64,000 nt of DNA from Phymorhynchus buccinoides (Eukaryota > Mollusca > Gastropoda > Neogastropoda > Raphitomidae): the NCBI GenBank assembly GCA_017654935.2, contig CM065682.1, positions 39,677,682-39,741,681 on the forward strand, given 5' to 3'. This document shows positions 20,813 through 31,255 of the stretch, in pieces. The stretch's first letter is position 1; every line of letters starts with the position of its first letter. Made by a program: the position numbers and the translations under genes. The notes under the pieces are model-generated. The model made no database searches. It had not been told where the DNA came from and worked only from the letters and a program-made list of their open reading frames with translations.

Positions 20813-22311
20813 CTAGAAATTGCGGGCAGAATCAGGGACACTGGAAACGGTGTTGGCAGAATCAGGGACACTGGGAACAGTGTTGGCAGAATCAGGGACA
20901 CTGGGAACAGTGTGGGTAGAAACGGGGACACTGGGAACAGTGTGGGCAGAAACAGGTACATTGTGAACAGTGTGGGCACGTAGAGGGATACCTTGAAAAG
21001 TGTGGGCAGGTAGAGGGATATCTGGAATCGTGTGGACAGGTAGAGAAATGCCTGGAAAAGTGTCAGCAGGTAGAGGGATACGTGGAGAATTGTGGGCAGG
21101 TAGAGGAACACCTGGACAATTGTGGGCAGGTAAAGGGATACCTGAATAAGTGTGGGCAGGCATACGGTTACTGGGAAAAGTGTTGGTATATACACCATGA
21201 ACAGTGTGGGTAAGACGAGGGACATCAGCAGCAGAAGATTTCAAAACGTACTCTGAATCAGGGACACTGGTAGTGGGACACTTGAACATGCACCTTGAAA
21301 CAGTGACACGGGCAGTGGGCAATTTGAACAAGGACCTTGAAACAGGGACACTGGCAGAAGTAGATTTGAAAACAGGCGCTGAATCAGGGACACTGGCAGC
21401 AAGAGATTTTGCAGCGGTCGATGAAACAGGGACACTATCAGCAGTAGGCTTCGTATCAGGCGCTGAAGCAAGGACATTGGCAGCAAGAAATTTTAAAACA
21501 GACGCTGGATCAGGGACACTGCCAGATGGAGATGTTGCATCAGGTGCTGAATCAGGGACACTGGGAACAGCGTGGGCAGAATCAGGGACACTGGCAGCAG
21601 CAGATTTCGCAACAGGCGCTGAATCAGGGACACTGGCAGCAGTAGACTTCGCAACAGGCCCTGAATCAGGAACACTGGTAGCAGTAGACTTCGCAACAGG
21701 CGCTGAATCAGGGACACTGGTAGCAGCAGATTTCGCAACAGGCGCTGAATCAGGGACACTGGCAGCAGCAGATTTCGCAACAGGCGCTGAAACAGGGACA
21801 CTGACAGATGTAGATTTGGTATTAGGTGCTGAAACAGGGACAGTGGCAGTAGTAGATTTTGCAACAGGCGCAGAATCAGGGACACTGACAGCAGCAGATT
21901 TCGCAACAGGCGCTGAATCAGGGACACTGGTAGCAGCAGATTTGGCAACAGGCGCTGAGCCAGGGACACTGGTAGCAGCAGCTTTGGCAACAGGCGCTGA
22001 GTCAGGGACACTGGTAGCAGTAGATTCCACAACAGGCGCTGAATCAGGGACACTGGTAGCAGCAGATTTGGCAACAGGCGCTGAGTCAGGGACACTGGTA
22101 GCAGTAGATTCCGCAACAGGCGCTGAATCAGGGACACTGGTAGCAGCAGATTTGGCAACAGGCGCTGAATCAGGGACACTGGCAGCAGGAGATTTGGGAA
22201 CAGGCGCTGAATCAGGGACACTGGCAGCAGGAGATTTGGGAACAGGCACTGAATCATAATACGCACGTGCCCTCGCCGCCAGCTCTTCTTTCCTCTTGGC
22301 ATAGCATGAAC
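20813..22311 (-). CDS. Repeat-bearing exon of WIPI-like gene, copy A version
   Basis: The acceptor TTTTGAACAG at 22,312 is followed by the same 5' coding start as the copy B exon (CYAKRKEELAARARAYYDS). About 17 variants of the 42-bp unit follow, then the mixed modules, up to a stop at 20,813 (frame of about 500 codons). The frame breaks where units of 28 bp appear. No propeller exons precede it in copy A before the gap, so whether it is ever spliced to one is unknown. It could be an orphan duplicate. Confidence 0.45.
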
Positions 22312-22425
22312 CTGTTCAAAATGAGAGAAAGCGTTTGATGTTATATCATTGTTCATACAGTGTGTATTGATTACAGGGACATTAGGGCTGTTAACATAAT
22401 ATTTATGTCAAGAAAAAAATTAATA

Positions 22426-22811
22426 CAGTCGAACCTGAATCAGACCCGTTTACCCACCTACACAAGTCTTGAGTAGTCTGGTTAGCTGAAATGAGTAGTG
22501 TTTGTGCAAAATGTGTAGTTTTATTCATTAAACCATCAAACAATGTCCATTGAACATGAGTAGTTAGAGCATTATTTTCAATTTTGAAGAGTAGTAGAGG
22601 TCCAAATTGAGTAGAATACTACTCGAAACTGGTCTGCTGAATATAGCGAGTACTGAATAGACTGACCAAACGTTGTCCGTAAGTGCGAGAGGCCATTACT
22701 CTGGAGAATATTTGAGTAATAAACTCAGTGTAAAAAGAGTAACACTACCCTGCCAGTTAAAGGGGCGTCTGTACAATAACATCAGGGTGTCAGATAGACA
22801 GGGTTCGACTG
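22426..22811. mobile_element. Tc1/mariner- or pogo-type MITE (copy A)
   Basis: Termini CAGTCGAACC and GGTTCGACTG are inverted and each is flanked by TA (22,424-22,425 and 22,812-22,813). This is the expected target duplication of the Tc1/mariner superfamily. It is interrupted by the CAGACC element at 22,441-22,636. Confidence 0.7.
22441..22636. mobile_element. CAGACC MITE nested in TA-flanked MITE (copy A)
   Basis: CAGACC...GGTCTG termini flanked by a perfect 6-bp direct repeat CTGAAT (22,435-22,440 and 22,637-22,642). It belongs to the same family as 1712-1926. The 6-bp duplication at two independent sites defines the target-site length of the family. Confidence 0.75.
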
Positions 22812-23008
22812 TATTGTGTGATTATTTCCCCCTCCATAATATATTGTTATCATCTCAATTTGGATGCAATAATAAAACGAGAGAAAGAAACCAGTGAGAA
22901 CATAATAGTGAACAACGAACAGCAACCGTGTTTTTTTTAATGGTGCGTACAACAGAACCACTTTACACGACAGCTGGTTCATTCACCTGCACCATGTGTT
23001 GTGGACCT

Positions 23009-23454
23009 GTACAGTTTCTAGCTGCACAATTTATAGCTGCACAGTTCATAGCTGTACAGTTTATAGCTGCACAGTTTATAGCTGCATAATTTATAGCTGC
23101 ACAGTTTATAGCTGCACAGTTCATAGCTGTACAGTTTATAGCTGTACAGTTTATAGCTGCACAGTTTATAGCTGCACAGTTTATAGCTGCACAGTTTATA
23201 GCTACACGGCTTATAGCTGCACAGTTTATAGCTGCACAGTTCATAGCTGCACAGTTTATAGTTTCACAATTTATAGCTGCACAGTGTATTGCTGCACAGG
23301 GTATAGCTGCACATTTTATAGCTGCACAGTTTATAGCAGCACAGTTCATAGCTGTACAGTTTATAGCTGTACAGTTTATAGCTGCATATTTTATAGCTGT
23401 ACAGTTTATAGCTGCACAGTTTATAGCTGTACAGTTTATAGCTGCACAGTGGAT
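23009..23454. repeat. 15-bp minisatellite (copy A)
   Basis: About 30 units of ACAGTTTATAGCTGC with point variants (GCACAGTTCATA, GTACAG, GCATAA). Both strands are open in several frames because 15 is divisible by three. Copy B has two such arrays (41,820-42,186 and 43,734-44,221). Confidence 0.95.
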
Positions 23455-23523
23455 TTGTTACGTAAACAACTTTCAATTAAATATTGCTTTTTCAAGCAAT
23501 ACAGGGTTACTGTTCTTAATTCC

Positions 23524-23781
23524 TTAAATGTGTCCATTTCTTCTCAGTTCAGTACATTGTATTAGCCCCTTGACTGCCACCAACGTATCACATACTGACC
23601 TGATGACATCGCTAATGATGTCATCAGATAAAGAGGAATAACCCTCATGTGCCTTCTTCTTCTCCAACGCAGTCACGAGAGTTATATCCCCAGACCGTTT
23701 TTCCAGATTGGCTCTATCAGTTGCTTTTTCATGGCATGATTTGCCCAATGAGTTTGTCTTTAAATTTTCTCTGGCAGTCAA
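23524..23781 (-). pseudogene. Exon-like segment, ALEKKKAHEGYSS type (copy A)
   Basis: Minus-strand frame with a Ser/Asp-rich part (HEGYSSLSDDIISDVIR) followed by a donor-like AG/GTCAGT. The same segment occurs at 44,375-44,460 and, joined to the repeat exon, at 42,336-42,420. Its phase does not fit directly after the 45,068 exon, so in its native position it may be an alternative or decayed exon, or intronic. Confidence 0.3.
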
Positions 23782-24018
23782 GGGGTTTTAACTGAGAAGT
23801 GACTTGATCAGCCAATGTGTCCATTACTTTGCTTATATAAAAATAAGGAAAAGTTTGATGAACAATATGAATAATGATTAATCTCGTTTAGTTAAATTTG
23901 AATGAGTGACAAAATTTGCCAACATTGTCCTGTTTTTTGTTTTTTTTAAATAAATGGTATTGGAGTCTAAATAAAGTGTTATTTCAAACTGAATAAAACA
24001 ATGTAAAAAATTTAAAAA

Positions 24019-24861
24019 CAAGAGGCAAAGCCTGCAAGGCTCACGTCTGTTTTTTATTACTATAGCAGGCATGGGAATTCCCTTGACAATTCCCATGCCT
24101 GTATAGAGAGAATTCTTTTATGTAGACACTTGTGCATCTGCGAACAGAATTAATTTTTATTTTGCTGTGTAAATTAAAATTATTTCTATGCACACCTACC
24201 CCTTTCTTTAAAATTTAATTATAGGTATGCGCATGTAACATAGTGGAGCCCTATTTTTATTTTTTGGCAAACAAGTAAAATTGAAAAGCGTATTGAACAA
24301 GCTTTCAGAAAAAAACAGTGACCAATTCCCCTCCCCCCCCCACACACACACACCCGCCGGGGTAAGGGGGGTCTACGGACACCTGTAGTAGGCCTATTCT
24401 TTGCCTGTGGGTCTAAGCCTCTTACTCTTAGAAATTTAATAATTGAAGTTGCGTGATCTGTTCCTGTTTTAAACTGATTGTTCATGCGATGAAAACTTGT
24501 TACACATCATCTACATTTCTGTAAGATAATTTATATTAGTCCTAATATTTTATTTCCGTTTCGTTAATTCCCCCCCCCCCCCCTCTGCCACAAAGCAAAG
24601 GTCAAGGTTCACAGCCAGCAAGCTCATCCTGTTTATCTTCCCCTGTACAGTCTTTGCACATGGTGATCAATAGTCTTAGGCCTAACAAAGTTCGTACGTC
24701 GAAGCAGTGAAATCGACGAACCCTGAATTTCGTATATTTTTTTCAAGACGAATGAGATGTGAGGCTAAATGTTAAGTACGTCGTCTTGATTATGAGGTAA
24801 GGCATGGACTCTAGGCCTATGCCTTGTTGCCGGAAGTGCATGGAAGTTATGCGCAGAATGA
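24019..24861. other. Stretch unique to copy A, no gene recognised
   Basis: It begins where homology to copy B stops. It contains a perfect 14-bp inverted repeat (24,066-24,079 and 24,088-24,101) flanked by direct TATAG, a C-run with (CA)n near 24,330, and a C run near 24,570. The WIPI exons that occupy the equivalent place in copy B are not here. Confidence 0.6.
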
Positions 24862-25020
24862 TGTGCAACTGAACACGACAACCGTTACTTCAAAGGCGCA
24901 AATAAGCTAAACAAACCGGGCAGCAACGCACACGACTCGGGACATCCATTTGTGTACAGAAAATATAATGTTGACGACGTTAAAATAGTACCTATTTGTA
25001 CACACCTGAAGTCCTTGTGT
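24862..25020 (+). CDS. Open frame running into the gap
   Basis: 53 codons after a TGA at 24,859-24,861 with unremarkable, protein-like composition (EHDNRYFKGANKLNKPGS, then GHPFVYRKYNVDDVKIVPIC). It is cut by the N gap. No family is recognised. It might belong to the retroelement whose RT fragment lies on the other side of the gap, or be chance. Confidence 0.2.
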
Positions 25021-25520
25021 NNNNNNNNNNNNNNNNNNNNNNNNNNNNNNNNNNNNNNNNNNNNNNNNNNNNNNNNNNNNNNNNNNNNNNNNNNNNNNNN
25101 NNNNNNNNNNNNNNNNNNNNNNNNNNNNNNNNNNNNNNNNNNNNNNNNNNNNNNNNNNNNNNNNNNNNNNNNNNNNNNNNNNNNNNNNNNNNNNNNNNNN
25201 NNNNNNNNNNNNNNNNNNNNNNNNNNNNNNNNNNNNNNNNNNNNNNNNNNNNNNNNNNNNNNNNNNNNNNNNNNNNNNNNNNNNNNNNNNNNNNNNNNNN
25301 NNNNNNNNNNNNNNNNNNNNNNNNNNNNNNNNNNNNNNNNNNNNNNNNNNNNNNNNNNNNNNNNNNNNNNNNNNNNNNNNNNNNNNNNNNNNNNNNNNNN
25401 NNNNNNNNNNNNNNNNNNNNNNNNNNNNNNNNNNNNNNNNNNNNNNNNNNNNNNNNNNNNNNNNNNNNNNNNNNNNNNNNNNNNNNNNNNNNNNNNNNNN
25501 NNNNNNNNNNNNNNNNNNNN
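25021..25520. other. Assembly gap (500 N)
   Basis: Exactly 500 N, which suggests a nominal scaffold gap rather than a measured length. It falls where copy A would need about 9.6 kb of WIPI exons and introns to match the B-to-C arrangement. Confidence 0.98.
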
Positions 25521-25527
25521 TGCCTTA

Positions 25528-25789
25528 AATAGATTTCCGTAAGGCATTTGATACGGTAAGCAGGGATAAATTGTGGAACATATTTCCACAATTAGAGGGA
25601 ACTAGGGGGAAATGTATGAATGCACTTAAAACCATTTATGATGTTGGTAAGGCACGTGTGCGAGTGGGAGCTAATTTAACAGATGCTTTTTTGTGTCCAC
25701 AAGGTTTAAAAGAAGGTGAGGTTTGTTCTCCTGCTCTGTTTTCATTGCTGATAAATGAACTTACTAAACAAATTAATGAAAAAAGATAG
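25528..25789 (+). pseudogene. Truncated LINE reverse transcriptase (copy B)
   Basis: Same fragment as 55,414-55,830, starting in the gap at RT block A (IDFRKAFDTVSRDKLW) and running through block B (GLKEGEVCSPALFSLLINEL) to a stop after INEKR. The YxDD block is missing. A TAA replaces a Phe codon just before block A relative to copy C. It ends in (CT)n(CA)n. Confidence 0.8.
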
Positions 25790-25799
25790 ACATGGTATC

Positions 25800-25801
25800 C
25801 T

Positions 25802-25842
<41 letters not shown>

Positions 25843-25945
25843 TATCTCTCTCTCTCTCTTTCTCTCTTCTCTTCTCTCTCTCTCTCTCTCCTCTCACACA
25901 CACACACACACTCACCACACACACACACCACACACACATCTTACA
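25800..25945. repeat. (CT)n then (CA)n
   Basis: Interrupted CT run followed by an interrupted CA run. The copy C equivalent (55,841-55,948) is nearly pure, so the interruptions may be sequencing error close to the gap. Confidence 0.85.
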
Positions 25946-26324
25946 CATTAAAGTCAACTGGTGTCGACTGGAGGGCCAATCAAAATTACTTTTATCAGCA
26001 GACTGTTGGTCCATCTGATCATGGGCTAATCTAATCTAAAATGTGGACGACTATTGAATGTGTAAGGACGGGACGTCCTAGCAGAATAAGGCACTACAAA
26101 GGGGCAGAGCGAGGGATAAAGGAAGCGAGCGAGTGTGTGTGTGTGCGCGTGCGTGTCTGTGTGCCCATATGTATGGTGTCGATGTGCTGTGTGCGTGCGG
26201 AATTTGACAGGCGAGGGGTCATTCTCTTCTTTGTACAAAGAAGAAAATGTATGTAACAACTCAGAACTGAGATAGAACAAAAATAGGTTGCATTGGGCCT
26301 CTACCTATACATACACAATGAGAG

Positions 26325-26404
26325 AGAAGAGAGATGAGAGAGAGAGAGAGCGAGAGAGAGAGAGAGAGAGAGGGAGAGAGGCAGAGAACCTATGCATAAG
26401 CATG

Positions 26405-26441
<37 letters not shown>

Positions 26442-26529
26442 GAGAGAGAGAGAGAGAGAGAGATGAGAGAGAATAGAGCATAAGCATCGACAGAGAGAGA
26501 GAGAGAGAGAGAGGAGAAGAAGAGAGAGA

Positions 26530-26568
<39 letters not shown>

Positions 26569-26572
26569 TACG
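26325..26572. repeat. Interrupted (AG)n blocks (copy B)
   Basis: Three AG blocks separated by CATAAGCAT-type spacers, equivalent to 56,306-56,571 in copy C but with many one- and two-base interruptions. Confidence 0.85.
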
Positions 26573-26795
26573 AGTGGCGAGAGAGCAATTCGATTAGATA
26601 ACTCCCTCCCGTAACGATGACATGACTGATCATCATGTGTTTGTGCTGATGTGGCCCAAAGTTGGTGACTTTGGCGAAAAGAGAGGGGGGGGGGGGAAAT
26701 AAGAACGCTAGAAAGCCAGGGTAGGTCCACCCCTACCCGTGTAACCTACCCCCTACTGCTAAGCAATGAAGGGTGTCTGGACTGTCAGCAGACAG

Positions 26796-26978
26796 TGGAT
26801 GGTAGTTCAGTTTAACGTCGCGTATCGGCTTTCGCAATGTACGACGGGCTGAACAAACCAACCAGGGTATAAAGAAAAATTTATGTTCCTGAATATGTGC
26901 CTTCCCAGGTCGAGAGGACGTAAAAACCTGAATTCATTCATGAATCACCTGTCTTAGCCAAAAGGCCGAGAAGCGATC
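26796..26978 (-). mobile_element. U2-headed SINE (copy B, first)
   Basis: The U2-like 26-mer is at 26,977-26,952 on the minus strand, with the same body and insert as the 360-543 copy and a few indels (for example GGACGTAAAAACC). Confidence 0.75.
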
Positions 26979-27579
26979 AAGTTTATTTTTCAAAAATGAG
27001 CAGTGTGCTAACGGGTGGTTAAGAAGTCGGATGGAAGAGGGGAGGGGGAGGTGTGTGTGTGTGTGTGTGGGGGGGGGTGGGGGTAAGGGGGGGGGGTGGG
27101 GTTAAGGGGGGGTATGGGGTGACTGGTCAAGAAATGAAAGGGAAAAAAGGTGAAGAGAGATGGGAGGTGGGGGTGGGGGAGTGGGGGATGGCAGATTGTC
27201 AATAGCTTTTGGGGTAAGTGAAGGAGTGGGTAGTGTGTGGAAAGGAGACGCTGACTAGGCCTATGTGGCATTCTCAAAATGGATCTGTTCTCAATATGTC
27301 TGCGCATGTGCGAAGAGTTAGGGATAGGCTTTGGGTTCGTGTTAGGCCATAGGGTTAGGAATAGGTTTAGGGTCAATTTAGTGTCGAATACACAAAAGGT
27401 AAAATTTGATGGTACGTCATGATCGATTTCGCACATGCGCAGACTTGTTGAGAGCAAATCCATTTTGAGAATTCCACACCTATACTAAAGCCATCCTAGG
27501 AGACGGCTGATTCAAACTAAGTTGTCCAGGTGTTACCTACATTTTCTGACATTGTACATCGTACAAAGAAAATTAGTGT

Positions 27580-27632
<53 letters not shown>

Positions 27633-28145
27633 ATACTTTAGTACATCATTATTTTAGGCTATGTTGTAGGCCTACCTTTCGCCGCCTTTTACCATACCTC
27701 TATTATTATTATTATTATTATTATTATTAGCCAAGGATTATTTCCATAACATTGAAAGAAGCGGACTTTGAGATTCAGTGTCGTAAACATGAGGCGGTGT
27801 CTAAAGTAGGCCTACAAGTTTCCTCTTTTGTCTCAATTAAACTCATTTTCAATAATCATAATAATGAATCATTGCCATCAATCGTAAATAATTATACTCA
27901 GCATCATGTGCATTGGTTTAAACTAATTAATTCAATTCGTAATCAATCATGTACCAAAGCAGCATCAAGACGAAGATGGCAGAGCAACATGTCATGACTT
28001 TTACAATAAAAGTCAATAAATACCTCGATGTATGGAAGTTCGTAAAAGTTTAAGTCGCTACATTTCATCGATAATTCAACATCGACCCAGCACCAGAACA
28101 ACTTGTCCCTAAGGGCTTTCCGCCATGAGGACGTAAAACCTCCAC

Positions 28146-28363
28146 CAGACCTGTTTACCCCCTACATTAAGTCTTGAGTAGTCTGGATAGCTGAAAGCTG
28201 AAATGAGTAGTTTTGGGTGCAAAATGTGTAGTTTTATTCATTAAACCATCAAACAATGTTCACTGAAAATGAGTAGAATCTAGCATTATCTTCAATTTGG
28301 AAGAGTAGTAGAGATCCAAATTGAGTAGAATACTACTCGAAAAGAGTAGAGTAAACAGGTCTG
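28146..28363. mobile_element. CAGACC MITE (copy B, first)
   Basis: Same element and flanks as 1712-1926, with small insertions (TACATTAAG, AGCTGAAATG). Confidence 0.7.
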
Positions 28364-29720
28364 TTCCACTCAACAACAATCACTCGAAAGTTGACAGGCA
28401 AAATAATTTTAAACTAAAGAAACCGTGAAAAAAAACTACTACATAAAAATGTAAACCCGTTTTGTACTTACTGATGATCCGATGAAAACCTTATAGCAGT
28501 GAAACAATTATGTGCCTCTGCCATTTTCTTTCGTTCTTGATGTCTTTCTTCTCTTTCTCTCTGCCCTGTGCCCGGTCTTGTTGTAGAGGATGTTGTGACT
28601 AGCTGGCAGAGAACACGACTGGGAGAAAAGGGGACGCTACACAGGATAGACTGCTTCCCCTAGGGGTTTCCTTACACGCAACAAATTCAGCGGGGTTTGG
28701 GGGGACTCAGCAGCCAATCAGCTCAGCTCTCTCACTGGCTGGACACAGATTGTTGCCGTAATGTGCTGACGTAAACTGTACAGGCCTTGTACACAGGCTT
28801 ACACCAAAGACACATAGTAGAGAGAAAGAGAGAGAGAGAAGCTCTGAGCAGAGCCAGTGAATCTTAGTTGGCTTTGCTCTAAGTGTCTCAACACACTTCA
28901 TTCTACAGTTTGAGATTGGGAAAGTTTATACCCTCTGTTAATTATTGGTTTTAAATTCGAGTGTTATGAATTTCGATCGACGCTTTATTGACGGATAATC
29001 TTTAAAGTTTAAATAAGAGTCACAACAGAGATAGCCTGTGGCGAACACTAAATGAGCCAAAGTCCTGTCACCACACACTGGGATACGTAGCATTGTGCCC
29101 ACGTCTCTGTATGTCCCTGTCTCTATGTGCCCCCGTTTCATGTCTTTCATGTGCTCGACAAAAAGCGCAATATAAGTGTCCATTTATTATTATTATTATT
29201 TTAACAACTTTATCAAAACAAATTTTTGTTTTCTCTTTAAAATAACTCTATATTAAAGAAATTTGTCCCCTTCCTCTAACTAAAAATTAATGGTAATGTC
29301 CGATATGGCTTAGGCCGGGAGGACGTAAAACAAACCTTTAGTTATTATTATTTACCCGCTTTCTATGATTGTGTCCCCGTCCTATTGGGGTCTGCAACGA
29401 ACACCTTTTGCAAGAGTGAATGCCCTTGGAGGGTGGGGGAAGATGGTTCAGTACTGACCAAACAAGGGTATAACTCTCGCCAATAACCCTATTTGAGGCC
29501 ACTAAATGGCTGCCTTTTGCAAGAGTGAATGCAAGACTGTGAATGCCCTTGTCAATACTGACCAGCAAGAGCAATTACTCTCACTGTCAAGGGCGTTAAT
29601 AACACTAGTTGCAAAGGCCTATACCTCTCCGTCTCTTCGTTTATCCTAAGCCTAACCCCATCCCTATCCGGCCAAACACCCGAACCCTAACACTAACCTT
29701 AACGCTTACCTGTACCCCGG

Positions 29721-29846
29721 TGTAGAGTGGCACAGAGGTAGGCCTAAAGCGTGTGTTCGCCTTGTGTCAAGCAAACCCGAGTTCGAATCTGGGTACAGGG
29801 GATTTTTCCTCTCACTCTGCACTAGGCCTTACGGTCTGAACGTGGA

Positions 29847-29877
<31 letters not shown>

Positions 29878-30095
29878 CGTAAGCCCATGCACTTAGCACA
29901 CGTTAAACCCAGTGGCAACGAAAAAGTTGTCATTTGGTCAGAACTTAATCCCTCCCCCCAGTTCTTCCTCATCAGTCACACAGAAATCGCATGCAAAATG
30001 CAAAATAAAACTTGGGTGGCGCGCCTCTGGCTGCGACGCGCTCTCCAGGTGGGAGAAACCCGAATTTCACAGAGACGCCTCCGTGACTATGAGGT
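29721..30095 (+). mobile_element. tRNA-headed SINE (copy B)
   Basis: Copy of the element at 3281-3660 with the same box A and box B-like motifs and TCTTTCGGATGAGACGATAA core. Confidence 0.7.
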
Positions 30096-30130
30096 ATCCA
30101 ATGCCTAATACCTAACCCTTACCCTAACCC

Positions 30131-30803
30131 GAGGCCCCGGGACACACAGAAACGGGGAGACATAGAGACGGGGACAAATAGATATGGGGGCACACAGAGA
30201 CGGGGACACACAGAGACGGGGACACACAGAAACGGGGACACACAGAGACGGGGACACAACAGAGACGGGGACACATAGAAACGGGGACACACAGAGACGG
30301 GGACAATTAGCGATATATGGGGGCACACAGATACGGGGACACACAGAGATGGGGACAAATAGATATGGGGGCACACAGAAACGGGGGCACACAGAGACGG
30401 GGAAACACGTACAGAGACGGGGGCACACAGAAACGGGGACACACAGAGACGGGGACAATTAGCGGATATGGGGGCACACAGATACAGAGACACGCAGAGA
30501 CGGGGACAGAACAGAGACGGGGACATAGATATGGGGACACACAGAGACGGGGACATAGATATGGGGGCACACAGATACGGGGACACACAGAGACGGGGAC
30601 ACATGTACAGAGACGGGGGCACACAGAAACGGGGACACACAGAGACGGGGACAATTAGCGGATATGGGGGCACACAGATACGGGGACACACAGAGACGGG
30701 GACAATTAGCGGATATGGGGGCACACAGATACGGGGACACGCAGAGACAGAGACGGGGACATAGATATGGGGACACACAGAGACGGGGACACACAGAGAC
30801 GGA
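30131..30803. repeat. 16-bp minisatellite (copy B)
   Basis: Unit order as in copy A, with local differences (for example a missing CGTA near 30,258). It abuts the telomere-like CCTAACCCTTACCCTAACCC. Confidence 0.95.
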
Positions 30804-30963
30804 GGCGGAGGAGGGAGGGAGTCGTGGTGGGAGGGGGGAGGGGGTTAGTGGTGGTGGTTGAGAGGGTGGCGGTGAGGAGGGGGAGTCTGTGAGGTCGATG
30901 TCAAGGGTATGGGGCTGTTTGATGTGGTACTACATGTAGTACATTGTAAGCGTCCAAGGTTAC

Positions 30964-31255
30964 CTGTGAATCTCTGATAGCAGTCTCTGTGATAGCCATG
31001 CTCTTGTTTCAGTTCTTCAGGCACTAACCGGCAAGAATGTTCCATGCGATAGTCAGGTGAATCAGGAGGTTCCAAAAGTCTACGTTTACAGATGCCCTTG
31101 AGCTTTGTAAGTTTGTTTTCAGGTTCTTTTAATTCAGACATGTATGTAAAAGTTTCAGATTTTGAATCCTGGAAGTGAATCACATAAACTCGAGGCTTTT
31201 CCTGTTCAGATGAGGTGGTGGCAAAATCTGTGTGTTTTCGCTTTCGTGACGCCAT
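30964..31255 (-). CDS. Hypothetical protein, first-exon candidate (copy B)
   Basis: Identical to copy C at the protein level and different from copy A by one residue (Glu for Asp at residue 33). Start ATG at 31,255, splice-donor-like GTAACC directly after 30,964. Same unrecognised Cys/His-bearing module (HSCRLVPEE, HRDCYQRFT). Confidence 0.4.

Larger units (their letters stand above)
13740..22311 (-). repeat. Ser/Pro/Ala/Val-rich coding-type satellite region (copy A)
   Basis: About 8.5 kb of tandem repeats whose main units are 30 bp (10 codons; SVPDSAHAVP and FPGIPLPAHT types) and 42 bp (14 codons; SVPDSAPVAKSAAT type), read on the minus strand. Other modules are SVPVSRSMFKFPTT, SASVLKSSAADVPRLAHTVH and SAPDTKPTADSVPVSS. 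Unit lengths divisible by three and long minus-strand frames suggest coding origin. The frame breaks repeatedly through a 28-bp variant unit and through four roughly 320-bp spacers. As assembled, no single ORF spans it. The plus-strand ORFs are mirror frames. Confidence 0.6.
22312..23008. other. Intron-like stretch with nested MITEs (copy A)
   Basis: Non-coding. It holds the TA-flanked element at 22,426-22,811 with the CAGACC element inside it. The matching stretch in copy B (43,357-43,733) lies in an intron of the WIPI-like gene. Confidence 0.6.

Noticed and set aside
13780..21000. Plus-strand ORFs with GTLGTVWAESGTL or GRIRDTGNSV repeats
   Set aside because: Mirror frames of the minus-strand satellite; no exon structure or domain, and the minus strand has the splice-supported exon.
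23009..23454. CRISPR-like array
   Set aside because: Tandem units without spacers in a eukaryotic genome; no cas genes.
22963..23565. ORFs made of CTVYS or NCAAI repeats
   Set aside because: The 15-bp minisatellite keeps every frame free of stops by chance; it lies in an intron in copy B.
25742..26730. Ser-Leu and Arg-Glu ORFs over CT/AG runs
   Set aside because: Dinucleotide repeats translate without stops in several frames.
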